In this document: piece after piece, positions 1-10,438 of the stretch
Numbering within the stretch: position 1 is the stretch's first letter
Layout of the letters: the number at the start of each line of letters is the position of its first letter
NCBI GenBank assembly: GCA_000442015.1
Contig: KE560384.1
Location: 1 to 64,000, forward strand
Direction of reading: 5' to 3'
Length of the DNA: 64,000 bases
Source: Rozella allomycis CSF55
Taxonomy: Eukaryota; Rozellomycota
The notes under the pieces: model-generated
Seen by the model: only the letters and a program-made list of their open reading frames with translations
Databases searched by the model: none
What the model was told of the DNA's origin: nothing
Program-made: the position numbers and the translations under genes

Positions 1-1015
1 TTATTCTGCTCTGCGATTTTTCAATTGATATTTGTTGCCATATATTCTCTAATTTATTAACTCTTTCTTTTTTCAACTTTTTTGAATATTTTATGCACAA
101 CTTTTTTGCTGCATCTTTGAACAAATCCCAATAAAAAATAACATTATCTGAATATTTACATTTAAAATGAAAAATTAAATTATGTAAATCTAACCTGAAC
201 ATTGGATCTTTTAAAATACTATTATTCAATTTCCAGTATCCTGGTCCAAATTCCTTTTCATTTTCAATATGACCAATCTTTAAGTTTAACAATAGATGAT
301 CTGATCGCGGATAATAATGAAGCTGCAAATCTTGCTGTAGATAGTCAGTAAAAGAATCGGAAACAAAAATTTTATCAATTCTACTTTTCGAATTTATCAC
401 AGAAGCATTATTGTATGTGAATCGTTTTGTTTTATCATTATTATATTGAAACACATCATTTAATTTAGTCAAATAATTCTCATAATATTTCCAATAATAA
501 AAATCTTGATTGTTGTCAGAAGTTCTATCCTGTGATGAAGATGTACAATTAAAATCTCCAGTAACTATAATATTTTCATATTCATTTATATTTGGCAGAG
601 ATTTCACAAATTGCTTAATTAGTTTTCTTTGCGGTGGACCATACAAAGTAAGTAAATAAAATTCTTTAATCTGCATATCTGACTTTATAACTTTAACTAA
701 TAGAAAATTATTCTCGCTCTTAATTACATCCATTTTAATCTTAGGGTCAAAAGATATAATTGCAACACCTCCATGATGTACAGATTGAGCAGGAGTCCAA
801 ATTGAATTTTGATAAACGTGATGAGGAAAGTCATTCACAAAATGATGATCTTGTATAGTTAAAATATCAATCTTATTTAACTCAAAAAATGAAATATATT
901 CTTTTAAAAATAGAAAATCTTTTTCAAATTTTAGACCTCGAGCATTTAAACTCGAGATATTTAAAGATGACAAAATTATAATGATTCGTCTGTAACCGTT
1001 TTGGCTACAGATGAA
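1..1015 (-). CDS. LINE ORF2, endonuclease domain (partial)
   Basis: The frame is open from the left edge up to a TGA at 1016-1018. The translation has the hallmarks of an apurinic-type endonuclease of LINEs: NISSLNARGL near the start, DILTIQDHHF, VTGDFN (the GDFN metal-site motif), SRIDKIFVS and YYPRSDHLLL (the SDH catalytic pair). This nuclease nicks target DNA to prime reverse transcription. The frame overlaps the end of ORF1 in the -1 phase. It has no ATG before the conserved NISSLNARGL block, so a -1 shift or a non-AUG restart is implied. The rest of ORF2 lies outside the window. Confidence 0.75.
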
Positions 1016-2241
1016 TCATCAGTCAGAAATTGTAAGTTTGAATTTTTTAAAAATGTTTTAGTCGAACATGGATCAGAACACATATTATTAATAACACCTT
1101 CCATGCTATCGCTACTATTTTCCTTAATGATATCATTTTCACATATATTCTTGTTAACATTCATATTGAACGGTATTTCCAATAATTCATTAAATACAAG
1201 TCTCAATTTTTTGATTCTTCTTGTACCTAAAGTATTGTCATCACTGGGCAAATTGTTCTCAACTCTTTTAAATGAAATATTTCGCTTTGTTGACATTGAA
1301 ATATCAATTATGTTTGATTGCTTTGGTGATGCTTTAATAACTTTAGTTAAAGATATATTTTTTATTCTTTTTGTTTGAGCTATACTTTGATTTCTTCTTG
1401 AGACCGTAGTAATATCTTTCACAATATCAACATCCTGATCATCCAAGATACTAAACATATTATTATCACTAAAATTAATTGAATCCTTAATCAAATTGGA
1501 TTTCCTGTTAACCTTCCTTTTCAAATTAGAAACAAATGAATTTTGACCCTTGAATATCATAACTTCACTAGTGTTTTTTTCCATTTCCTTTGTTTCAGAT
1601 TCTGGTCTTTTTAAAATGGTTTTTTGATTTTTTTGATTTTTTTTACAATTTTTATGTTTATTAATAGGGAACAATTTCTTGCAATCACTGCATATCTCCA
1701 ACTTTGGACATTCATAAATTCGATGATTTTTTTCATGACAATATTGACAATTTATCTTATTCAAATTAACTCCTTTTGAATTAAATACGTCAATTTTATG
1801 TCCATTAATGTCAATTGATCCAGGAACAAATATTTTTGGCTGGTCAGTTCTTATTATAATCTTGACTATATCCGAGCGAACATTAATGGCATTAGAATAA
1901 ACATATAAATAAACATCATCAACATGAAAATTTGAAAACGCTTGCATAATTTGCTGATTCAAAGCTGTCATGTCATTGACTAATGGTACATTTTTAAGAT
2001 AAAGAGAAACAAATTTGAACTTTTTTTGCAAACACAAAGATGGTGTTATACAATTATTATTAACAACTAGATTATCTTCACTAGCTTTGATAGCATCCTC
2101 CAGAGAATTGAATGTGACGTAACATACAGATCTGTTTACACTTATCTGTGTAATGTTAGAGACCGTTGGCAACTTCAAAATACTGTCAACAACATTTTCT
2201 TCATATAATCTGGTCTTTGCAAACGAGTATGCAACTGAACT
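976..2241 (-). CDS. LINE ORF1, CCHC zinc-knuckle RNA-binding protein
   Basis: About 400 residues are visible. The N-terminal third resembles the single-strand RNA-binding region of LINE ORF1 proteins. It is followed by a knuckle, CQYCHEKNHRIYEC (C-x2-C-x4-H-x4-C), a second cysteine cluster (CSDCKK...HKNC) and a long basic, Ser/Asn-rich tail. The frame stays open upstream to the N at 2242, so the usual start at 2178 (a TTG) is not the true start. The missing N-terminus is probably the one seen in the second copy at 2493-2735, which starts MSSFFPKNILSVKIGDYHQF. The protein would coat LINE RNA in a ribonucleoprotein. Confidence 0.65.
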   Translation of the reverse strand, partial: SSVAYSFAKTRLYEENVVDSILKLPTVSNITQISVNRSVCYVTFNSLEDAIKASEDNLVVNNNCITPSLCLQKKFKFVSLYLKNVPLVNDMTALNQQIMQAFSNFHVDDVYLYVYSNAINVRSDIVKIIIRTDQPKIFVPGSIDINGHKIDVFNSKGVNLNKINCQYCHEKNHRIYECPKLEICSDCKKLFPINKHKNCKKNQKNQKTILKRPESETKEMEKNTSEVMIFKGQNSFVSNLKRKVNRKSNLIKDSINFSDNNMFSILDDQDVDIVKDITTVSRRNQSIAQTKRIKNISLTKVIKASPKQSNIIDISMSTKRNISFKRVENNLPSDDNTLGTRRIKKLRLVFNELLEIPFNMNVNKNICENDIIKENSSDSMEGVINNMCSDPCSTKTFLKNSNLQFLTDDSSVAKTVTDESL

Positions 2242-2492
2242 NAATAGAGTTCTTGCACCAATAATCGAGCACTGGTGTGGGACTCAACGATACAATATCG
2301 GTTACCAGTTACTGAAAGTCTCGAAAGGGTTACATAAGCGCAATAGTAAAGGTTTTGCACTCTTATAGTTCAAACAGATATTTACCGATGAGTTTGGCTC
2401 AACATTAAATTGATAAAACGAATATTTTCTGGCCTTATGTCGGTATGTATTATATAATATCGGTTCATTATTATTTATTTCGNTTGTGTAAT

Positions 2493-2735
2493 TTTAGAGA
2501 CCGTTGGCAACTTCAAAATACCGTCAACCACATTTTCTTCATATAATCTGGTCTTTGCAAACGAGTATGCAACTGAACTTGGTTCTCGAAAGAAAAACCT
2601 TTCATCCCGAGGTTTTTTCGAAGCACTTACAATGGCATTGCAAATTTCTTGTTTTTTTAAGTGTTCAGCACTTAAAAACTGATGATAATCACCGATTTTC
2701 ACGGACAAAATGTTTTTTGGAAAAAATGACGACAT
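2493..2735 (-). pseudogene. LINE ORF1 5' fragment, second copy
   Basis: About 85 codons begin MSSFFPKNILSVKIGDYHQF and end in LKLPTVSKITQ at the N at 2483. The last 85 or so bases are nearly identical to 2155-2240 in the neighbouring ORF1. It is therefore either a truncated second insertion or another allele or contig placed beside the first during assembly. It is useful because it supplies the likely N-terminus of the LINE ORF1 protein. Confidence 0.55.
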
Positions 2736-4049
2736 TCCTCAAATGTTTTGGATTTCAANTTTTGCCACCGCCAGAGGGTCCCCTTATAGCTGCGTAACTT
2801 CCAACTTATCAACTATTTTGGCTGCATTCGTATAAAATTTTTGACCTATCCCGTAGGCCGTATGTCAAATATGATCGGCTGCCGTCCCTTTTTAAAAAAA
2901 GATTCACNTCATTGTAATCGGAGTCGTGGCCTAACATGCGTATGTTTGTTTATATTTTGATAAAGAAAAAAACTAAAATTCAATTTATATACCAATTCAA
3001 ATGATATCCGCAGAGAAGAATAGAGAACTTCTATCTAAAGATAGAGAGAATTTGGAAGTTGCAGGATCGAAATTAGTAAATAAAGATAATTTATTACGCA
3101 AATACANAGCACACCTGAATTTAAATGAAAAAGAAAAGAGTTTAATAATATAATTCGCTTTTACATTGACCCACAATATCGCGGGTCAGAATTTGTAGTG
3201 TTGTTGTNGAATTCCTGAAAAAGATTTTCATATTTTTCTAACAAATTATTCTCAATAAGAATAGTATCAGGCAATTTTTCACGCGTTGACACTATCAAAA
3301 AATGGTTCAATCTGTCGCTCCATGCGCTCGTAGAATCTTAATCCTCGTAAATTGGATAATAAATCGTAAGATAAAAAGAGTAAAAACTGAGGTCGATTGA
3401 GAATGGATTATCCTCCGTTCTATTTATTGATATCTCCTTAGAGTTTTATATGTGGGTCTTTTCTATAAATAGTATCCCTTTCTATAATTAGTATCAGAAT
3501 AGAGATCCGTCAGGATTAAGAGATCCTTTGAGAGTTATGACTCCTCTCTTTGATAATTATTCTAAGGAAGGTGGGATGAGAATCCCTCTATGAATTGGGA
3601 TGAGAATCCCTGGTACGACACAATCAAGTGATTCACTACTTGGACAGTACCTACTTATTATTCAAACTTTGTGCGTTTTGATTTCGTTTAGCCTTCCGCC
3701 CGCAGTAGCGATATCATTCAACATATCCTTCCATGTATCTCTATCCCATAAACAGTATTGGCTAAACGGAATAAGTTCTTTGTCGTCATCTTTGATCCTT
3801 GNCTAAATTTTTTTTACTAATTAAAAAAAGAAAATTTTAACCTTATCATCAACCAATTCTCTAGAAAATTTATGCTGGAAGAATGATAACAAATCTATTT
3901 ATATCAAAATTTGATAAAGACATATCTTCTCCATGCTCNAAAATTTAAGAAAAAAACTAAAATTGATGACAATATTATATTTCTATTATATCCTGAAAGA
4001 TTTTGAATAATCCTTGGAATATTTGGAAATTTAATACTAAAGTTAGAAA

Positions 4050-4267
4050 ATGGTTCTCAGTGATCCCTTTGAGTTGAAGATCTGTTTAACGAGACAACAG
4101 CGTGCTGGTTTCCTTCAATGTCTCCAAGTAGGCTTAGAATATGGCTTGAGCCAGTTAATGTCGCGACAAGTCCCAACATTAGGTCTTGGAGGAACAAGTG
4201 GAATAAGACTGGACATTATTAGTGAAACACCAGACAAAGTACTATTGAAAGCCGACATGCCCGGAAT
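4050..4267 (+). pseudogene. Small heat-shock protein N-terminal fragment
   Basis: The translation starts MVLSDPFELK, has RQVPTLGLGG, and then DIISETPDKVLLKADMPG. The last stretch matches the start of an alpha-crystallin (HSP20) domain, where E-T-x-D...K-A-D-x-P-G is the family signature. The complete HSP20 gene at 33493-34005 has the equivalent IEAELPGVKKEDIKLE. The fragment stops at the N at 4267, and what follows is a dispersed repeat. It is either a broken gene or a gene cut by the assembly gap. Confidence 0.5.
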
Positions 4268-4303
4268 NGCAAAAGAAAGGTTGGTCGAAAAATCAAATAG
4301 GTT

Positions 4304-4384
4304 TTTTATGCTAACCAATGACTTAACATATGAAATTTTTTTGAAAGTTATAGCTGTATTTTTTGAAGTAATACAGTTATCGTA
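4304..4384. repeat. Dispersed repeat, copy 1, with inverted-repeat core
   Basis: A stretch from TTTTTATGCTAA to ACAGTTATCGTA recurs at 4598-4687 with a few changes and a small insertion. Its 3' half contains the inverted pair CTGTATT / AATACAG around a nine-base loop. No coding role is apparent. It may be a piece of a non-autonomous element. Confidence 0.6.
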
Positions 4385-4597
4385 AAAGATGGATTTTGGC
4401 TTAGAAGAAGCTAAAATCATTTTTCCGAATCTTTTCGACGGTCTAATTTTGATCACAATATATCAAGAAATTGTGCAAGCTGTTCTCTGAATGTACCTTG
4501 TGTCGCACCTAGCCCATGGGGGGACACCTGTAGTAAGGTCGGATATCAAACTCCAGNCATTTGTCTGTGGAATCGACAAATGTAATTTCAAGTCGCG

Positions 4598-4687
4598 TTT
4601 TTATGCTAATTAATGACTTGACTTGACATCCCATGCGATTTTTTTGAAAGTTATAGCTGTATTTTTTGAAGTAATACAGTTATCGTA
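4598..4687. repeat. Dispersed repeat, copy 2
   Basis: Second copy of the repeat at 4304-4384. The last 45 or so bases are identical between the copies, including the CTGTATT / AATACAG inverted pair. It ends at an N. Confidence 0.6.
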
Positions 4688-4744
4688 NTCTTACTTTGTA
4701 AATAGTATATTCTATTTCTGTATATCTGTAAACATGAAAAATAT

Positions 4745-7573
4745 TTATGATTTATTTAGGTTGGAATAAACTTCTTGAATAGATGAAATTAAATGGAGAT
4801 ATTCTCTCTTTCTGGGATTTTCTTTTGAGCAAACAATGTCATTGTAAATCAAATTGATCATGTTGGTAAAATCACCCAAGCTGAAATATTTGCAATTAGA
4901 CTTTGTGAAAGCTATTATTTCTTCTGGAAACAATGAGAATAACGAATAAAAAGATTTAGCTTTTTCAATCTGAGAAACAGGGCAATGAATAAATCGATTA
5001 AGGGAATGCGTTAAAGCGTTTAAATTTTTCATCATTTTTTCTACGCCATAAAAATTCATTCTTTTGATGCAAACAATGTTGTTGATAAAAATTGTTGCAA
5101 TTAACGAATCGAGATCGGTATGAATGAATCTATAATTAAAACCTCGACTACTTACTTTATTTCGTCATTTTCAAGACAAGAATAAATTGATTCCTGAAAA
5201 TTTTCAACGGATTTTATTAAATGTTTAATGTTTATGTCAGGTTCCGAAGCAGGCTCGTCAAGATGATAACTCCCTTGCTTAAATGATAAATCACAAAAAT
5301 ATAGAATGTGACATTTCAATTCAAATTTTAAAGTGCATAAATATTTTGATGAAATGTTTTCAGTCCTTTTGATGGATTCCTGCAAATTTCTATATCAAGT
5401 TTAGGACATTTCTTACTCTGAAATTGGAAGTTTTAAATTTATTGAATCTTCGCTATTTATTGGATCTAAAAACGTCGGCGAAGCCAAAGTTAAACATTTC
5501 TGAAATTGATTCGCGATCCAATTTAGATTTTTGTATAAATGTGCAATGAATTTTAGTTTATTGTAATCTGTCAATATTTCACTTTTATGAAGAGTTCTAT
5601 TTCCTTTATTCTGAAACAAAAATTGATTTTCGTCATCTTGATTATTATAAAGGCTGGCTAAATTCCCGCTAAAGACAATGAAGACCTCATTTCCATCTTC
5701 AGTGTTAACAGTCAAATCATGAGATACAATGCCTTTAAACATCAATTGAATAAAATTTTGGTACTTTTGTATTTATCAATAAAAGATTCAACAAGATTCT
5801 CAATCGCATTACAAATCAATGCTGTGGCAGAGTCTTTCAGAACGTCTACTTGACATATGAGACCATTCAAGCGATGTATTATTTTCAAAAACGGTAAAAT
5901 ACACTAGAAAACGCATTAAAATGAAAATACGTTGAAAAATGGCGGAGAATCAACTTTAACGAGAAATGCATCAGACCCTTGTAAAATTGCATTCAATTCA
6001 TGATTCATTGATTCTGTCAAAAATGGGCAATATGAATCCAAAACAATTTCATCTAAAAATGTTTCTAATTTATTAAAATCGTCCCCATCATCCTCGCTTT
6101 GAATTAGATGTGATGAGTCTGCTTACATTACAATAATCATGTGGATTGAGAGAATAAACTTTTTGATGAGTGAATAAACAATTGGAATATTATTGAATTT
6201 AGCAATAATTCTGTTTTCTAATTTATTTACGTTTGATTTTCTATCAAAATCAATTTGTTTAATAGAAAAGAAAGTCTTTAACAATTATTATAAAGTTTTA
6301 CTTTTTTGGTCCTACATGAATTGCCTTTGATAATCTTTTCTTCTAAACGATTGAAAACATTCGTAGAATCATCAACCACCTCACAATCTTTTTGTGCTAA
6401 AAATAACCCCAAAAAATATATTATCAATTAAAATTAAATTGCATCATTTACTTGATCTTGTATATTGATCCAAACATATGATATGGTCGTCATTGGATTG
6501 TCTACCTTGCATCCAATAAATTCAACAACGATTTTCAGATTTTGAATGATCATCTGAAACTTTGTAAACACAGAAGTAAAGAAATTGAACAAGTTTGAAG
6601 TACTTTCATCTCCCTCACTTTGTAAATTTCCCACTTTATTGAACCCCTTTGAAATCATCGATTCCGTAAAGTTCTTCAAGGTAACATTAAAGAAATCGTT
6701 CATTTTCTATTTATTATACAAATTTATAATACTCGATCAAGATCATTACTCTTATCCAAGATGCTGAAACATTCAAGCAAACATAACAAATATCCTCTAC
6801 ATTTCTCATCTACATTTCTTTATTAATCTCTCTTATAAAATACCCGTCGCATTCTGGTATCTTTTCTCCTAGAACGCTCATGTTTAATTCTGTGGTTAAT
6901 TCTTCAAAAATTGTCTTTGTTTAAGTATCACTTTTATTACATATCCCAGACTGTTCATATTATCCTTTAATGTTTTTAAAATATCCAGTGTTTTATATTC
7001 TTCGTCATTCAATTCTTTTATTCCTTTTTGATACAAGTTAACGGCCACCAGAAAGTCCCTCTTACTTAATTCATTCCTTATTCGATCAGGGAATTTATTT
7101 AATCGTTCTCTATCTCAACCATCACACAAACTTACATTTTCTCTAATATTGAAAGAATTTGATTGTTTTGTAATGATTTTTGCCACATTGAATACAAATT
7201 CTCATATGAATTTCGAGTCAAACATATTTTTCCCTGATTTAATTGAAGCCTTACTCGGTCTAAATTGCTCAAACATTCATTCATTCTGTCAATAACAACC
7301 TATCACGATTAGGATTAATTCGTACAGAATATGACTGGATAGAATTGTGAAATCCAAAATGATACTCATTAACAATAATATCCATAACATCCTCCATTCT
7401 CTCATACATCTCTTGGATCTCCCTAGCTCTGGATTGTTGAGGATTCAATAACATATCAATAGCTAAAGGTATAGGGTTATACTCTTTATGAAAAATAAAA
7501 GTCTTACATTATCTGCCAGCAACGGCTTAAAGTTCTTTTCCACCAAAGAAAACACTTGGTCCACAAAGTCCAT
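4745..7573 (-). CDS. SEC8: Exocyst complex subunit Sec8 (EXOC4)
   Basis: A multi-exon gene with about 12 introns, mostly 26 nt. Once they are removed the product is about 810 residues. It tethers secretory vesicles to the plasma membrane as part of the exocyst. The N-terminus (MDFVDQVFSLVEKNFKPLL) is followed by a Sec8 helical block: NEYHFGFHNSIQSYS, then RMNECLSNLDRVRLQLNQGK. Later blocks match human EXOC4: YVWINIQDQ, YKSIVSHD, IAHLYKNLNWIA, and a C-terminal FYGVEKMMKNL region. One interval near 6368-6439 is longer (about 72 nt) and its exact boundaries are uncertain. An apparent 14-nt intron near 7290 disappears once a 26-nt intron is placed just upstream. Confidence 0.85.
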
Positions 7574-7648
7574 TTACTGAAAATTCATAATAAAGACAAT
7601 GAGAATATATGTTAACAACTTTGCATTAATTATTTATTAAAAATTTTA

Positions 7649-8392
7649 TTAATATCTGCGTCTGTCTCTAGACCTTGACCTTCTTCTACTCTCAGTCCTT
7701 TTAGAATCACGAGGAGAAACTGAACGCCTCCTATCCCTCCTTGAATCCTTGAAAACTGTATCCTCAGCCTTTTCGTCACTCTTTTTCTTTGTTTTGTCAC
7801 TTTTCTCCCGTTTTCGAGACTTTTTAGGTATTAAGTCTTCTTCTTTAATCAATGCATAGCCTTGGTCCCCTTTAGCAGAGAAGCACTCATTAGACAAATG
7901 ACCCTCTCCTCCACATCTCTGACATTTGGTATTATAAATCGCATCTGCTTTTGACGCTTGATCTTTGGAGTCTGATATTTTAGGTTTTTGTCGTCGTCTC
8001 TCTAATTCTAGTCCAACGTTGTTTGGATCCAAATCAGTACCATCCCCTTTTTTCTTTGCTTCTTATATATTTTACCCTGCTGTATATGTTTTATTGACAA
8101 AGAAACCCTCTTTCCTTCTATCTTGTATATAGATTTTGAGTAGTTATTACGCTTATGATTTTACAAAACATTGTATCGCCAAGAGATAAAACATCCTCCA
8201 CTTTTTCAATTTTATATCTCGATATTTGTGATAGCGGCAAGATGCCTGGAATATTCGAACAAATTTTCCTACCTTTAATTTTAAATCCGAGGATTTCAAC
8301 TAACGCACAATTGTCTTGAATGTCAACCACCTTTAATTAAGTTGTTACTTCATTACTTTTCCCCTATATACTCTGTAAAGCTTTAACGACAT
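7649..8392 (-). CDS. S1 / zinc-knuckle nucleolar RNA-binding protein (ZCCHC17 homologue)
   Basis: Three introns (26, 29 and 29 nt) give a 219-residue protein. Residues about 8-75 form an S1 RNA-binding fold (YRVYRGKVVDIQDNCALVEI ... IPGILPLSQIS). Next comes DLDPNNVGLELERRR, which is almost diagnostic of ZCCHC17/pNO40, then the knuckle CQRCGGEGHLSNEC and a basic Arg-Ser tail. The human protein has the same order and is 241 residues. It acts in ribosome biogenesis and splicing. The start was chosen because MSLKLYRVYRGK splices cleanly onto the S1 core. Confidence 0.85.
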
Positions 8393-8550
8393 CAGAATGT
8401 GGCTGAACTGTTTACCTCTCAAACTACAAAAGGAGAAATCATCCTGATTGTTGGCTAAGAAAATTGGTGGTAGTAAGTTTTAAAGTTTCTCCCTTGATTA
8501 TGGAGTTCAACCGTGGCTAGGTCAAATATCACATTCATATTGCAACTCAA

Positions 8551-9193
8551 ATGTGCCTCACATCGCCTTGTAAAACTCTCTTTGAGTGGTTAAAGGCACT
8601 GATTTGTAAGAGAGAGATTGAAGTCACTATCCTTGGACTTCAAAATTCCGGAAAGACATCTTTTGTAAATAGCATGGCAGTAAGTCATAGTGTATCATTT
8701 CATACAAAGAATGAAGAATTTCAGGAGATCAGTGTTCCAACAGTAGGATTCAATGTAAGAAAGATCAAAAAGGGATATATTATATTGAGAATTTGTGACG
8801 TCGGTGGTCACCAAAGATTTAGGCCCTTGTGGGAGAGATACTGCCGAAATGCACAGGCTATAGCATTTGTTATAGACTTATCAGATAATCGCTCTTTATT
8901 GTTAGCAAAAGTTGAGTTTCAAAATCTTCTGGAAAACGTAAACCCTGATGTTCCCATTTTAATTTTGGCGAACAAATGCGACCTTGCAAATTCTACAGAA
9001 GTAGATGAAGTTAAAAATATGTTGTAAACACTGTATAAAATGCATACGTAGTGTGTGCTTAGGAACACAACATGCGCGACTGGACTTTATTTTAATATCA
9101 TGCAAAACTTTCTACAATGTTAATTTGGCCGCTAATTGGCTATCAAAAAACTACAAAAATATTAAAATCGATAAATTAAACGTTAAAGTTTAA
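8551..9193 (+). CDS. ARL8: Arf-like small GTPase Arl8
   Basis: A 194-residue product after removal of two introns (8680-8709 and 9024-9051). It has the P-loop GLQNSGKT, switch I PTVGFNVRK, switch II DVGGHQRFRPLWERYC and the NKCD motif. The last two blocks match Arl8 rather than other Arls, as does the absence of a myristoylated Gly2. Arl8 drives lysosome/vacuole positioning and tethering. The first intron is 30 nt with no in-frame stop, so a retained form would insert 10 residues after SMA. The switch II Gln is replaced by His (GGHQ instead of GGQP/GGQR), which may lower GTP hydrolysis. The 3' end overlaps the Ste12 gene by four bases. Confidence 0.9.
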
Positions 9194-10242
9194 TAATAGT
9201 TATTTCCTTCGACAAGGTGCAAAATATTTGAAACTCGTGCGTCAAAGACTTGAACTTTATCATCTTTTTCATTATTGGTAGTTCTTTTAGTCATTGAATT
9301 CCATTCATGAGTTTTATAGTGTTGTTTAAGGTTGTCTAGCCTTGCGAACATTTTTCCACATCCAGCCATGGAACATTGAAAGAATCGTTCACCCGTGTGA
9401 GTCAAAAAATGTCGTTTCAGATGTTCGTATCTTTTAAATGCCTTTCTACAATTTTCTTGCATGCATACAAACTTGCGGTCGCTTTTTTCATCCACATAGT
9501 GTGGAATGTTCTTAGGTGCGTTAAATTTAGCATTAGTAGATGTAATTTGCCCTGGTTTCAAAAAAAATAAGTTTTCATCCAAAGGCCCCTGAAAAGCTTC
9601 TTGGCTTTCTGGTTTTGTATGCGCTTGAGGGCCTATAAGCTGATCAAGTTTGAATTCAGAACTAGATTGGAAAATTTCACCATATGCTATCGATTCTCTA
9701 CGCTTTCCGAATGATTCCAAATTTTCATTAACATTGGCCGAAGGAAAAGAGCTGAGGTCAATAGAATGCGACCTTCCAGACCGGTAGTCAGTATAATAAT
9801 TGATGACTCTCTCGCTTCGATGTATTGCATCATTAACCAGTTTTTCAAAATTGACGCTGTTCCAAATGAAAACTTTTTGCTTCTTTTGAGTGCGAACGCA
9901 CCCTTCCTTATACAGGTACATTAGGAATGGCGACTTGGCTTCTTCCAACGTAGCATGAACACCAGGTTTAAGGGACCTTAAGTCGCTGAAAATACCTTCT
10001 TCAAATTTTTTTAGTGAATTTATTGGCCTGTTTGTTGCTTCCATGTATTGAAAACAGACTACCTTAACAATGTCAGCACCACTAATGAAATGCATCCCAT
10101 TCCAGAGTACACATGATATCGTTTCATCATTTGGAAGAGTGAATTTTCTTACAAGTTCTTCCCCGCTCCATTGGTCCGTTGCACATTGTAAAAAATGAGA
10201 CAGACTTGAGAACATCGTTATTATATAAGTGGGAATAACCAA
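9190..10242 (-). CDS. STE12: Ste12-type transcription factor with C2H2 zinc fingers
   Basis: A single exon encodes 350 residues. Residues about 20-135 are the fungal Ste12 DNA-binding domain (SCVLWNGMHFISGADIVK, KKFEEGIFSDLRSLKPGV, EEAKSPFLMYLYKEGC, RTQKKQKVF). The C-terminus has two C2H2 fingers (CMQENCRKAFKRYEHLKRH and CSMAGCGKMFARLDNLKQH). This combination is usual in non-yeast fungi, where the factor acts below MAP kinase cascades in mating, invasion and development. The start could also be the internal Met at MFSSLSHF; a short upstream exon cannot be excluded. Confidence 0.9.
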   Translation of the reverse strand: MVIPTYIITMFSSLSHFLQCATDQWSGEELVRKFTLPNDETISCVLWNGMHFISGADIVKVVCFQYMEATNRPINSLKKFEEGIFSDLRSLKPGVHATLEEAKSPFLMYLYKEGCVRTQKKQKVFIWNSVNFEKLVNDAIHRSERVINYYTDYRSGRSHSIDLSSFPSANVNENLESFGKRRESIAYGEIFQSSSEFKLDQLIGPQAHTKPESQEAFQGPLDENLFFLKPGQITSTNAKFNAPKNIPHYVDEKSDRKFVCMQENCRKAFKRYEHLKRHFLTHTGERFFQCSMAGCGKMFARLDNLKQHYKTHEWNSMTKRTTNNEKDDKVQVFDARVSNILHLVEGNNYY

Positions 10243-10438
10243 CCAGATCTTTATATGTCCCTAAATTTGGCTCGTCGGTTCTGTTCAGCATGGCGTAGTA
10301 TCCAATCAAGAGTACTTGTGCCTAATAATAGAATTTTTTTGGAAACTAAAAAACGATTTATTTATTTGATTTATGCAAAGCGAAGAAGGATCATAGCCGC
10401 TGTAAAAAAAGAAATAATAGCATTTGTTTACGACTTTC

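Larger units (their letters stand above)
1..2241 (-). mobile_element. LINE (non-LTR retrotransposon), partial
   Basis: A minus-strand element carries an ORF1-like protein with a CCHC knuckle followed by an ORF2 that begins with an exonuclease-endonuclease-phosphatase domain. That order is typical of LINEs. The element runs off the left edge, so the reverse transcriptase part is not visible. At its 5' end it stops at an N at 2242. A second copy of the same 5' stretch (about 2493-2580) lies just upstream. No terminal repeats are visible. The clade cannot be settled without the reverse transcriptase; L1/Tad-like groups are possible. Confidence 0.8.
2242..4744. other. Patchwork of short pieces joined at single N characters
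   Basis: About ten single Ns occur here (near 2242, 2483, 2759, 2908, 3107, 3208, 3802, 3940, 4267, 4557 and 4687), but only four in the remaining 59 kb. The pieces between them do not form one continuous gene. A short plus-strand ORF (3001-3152, starting MISAEKNRELL) and an 81-90 base repeat are visible, and sequence around some Ns is duplicated. This looks like a repeat-rich interval where small contigs were abutted. Gene order across it should not be trusted. Confidence 0.7.

Noticed and set aside
6368-6439. A further double intron in Sec8
   Set aside because: The 72-nt interval has no central AG|GT and its boundaries are ambiguous, so it is not counted with the doublets.
7287-7300. An apparent 14-nt intron in Sec8 (GTTGTTATTGACAG)
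   Set aside because: A 26-nt intron starting 26 bases upstream of it (GTACGAATTA...GTGATAG) restores the frame as SYS-VVIDRMNECL and fits all other introns, so the tiny intron is not needed.
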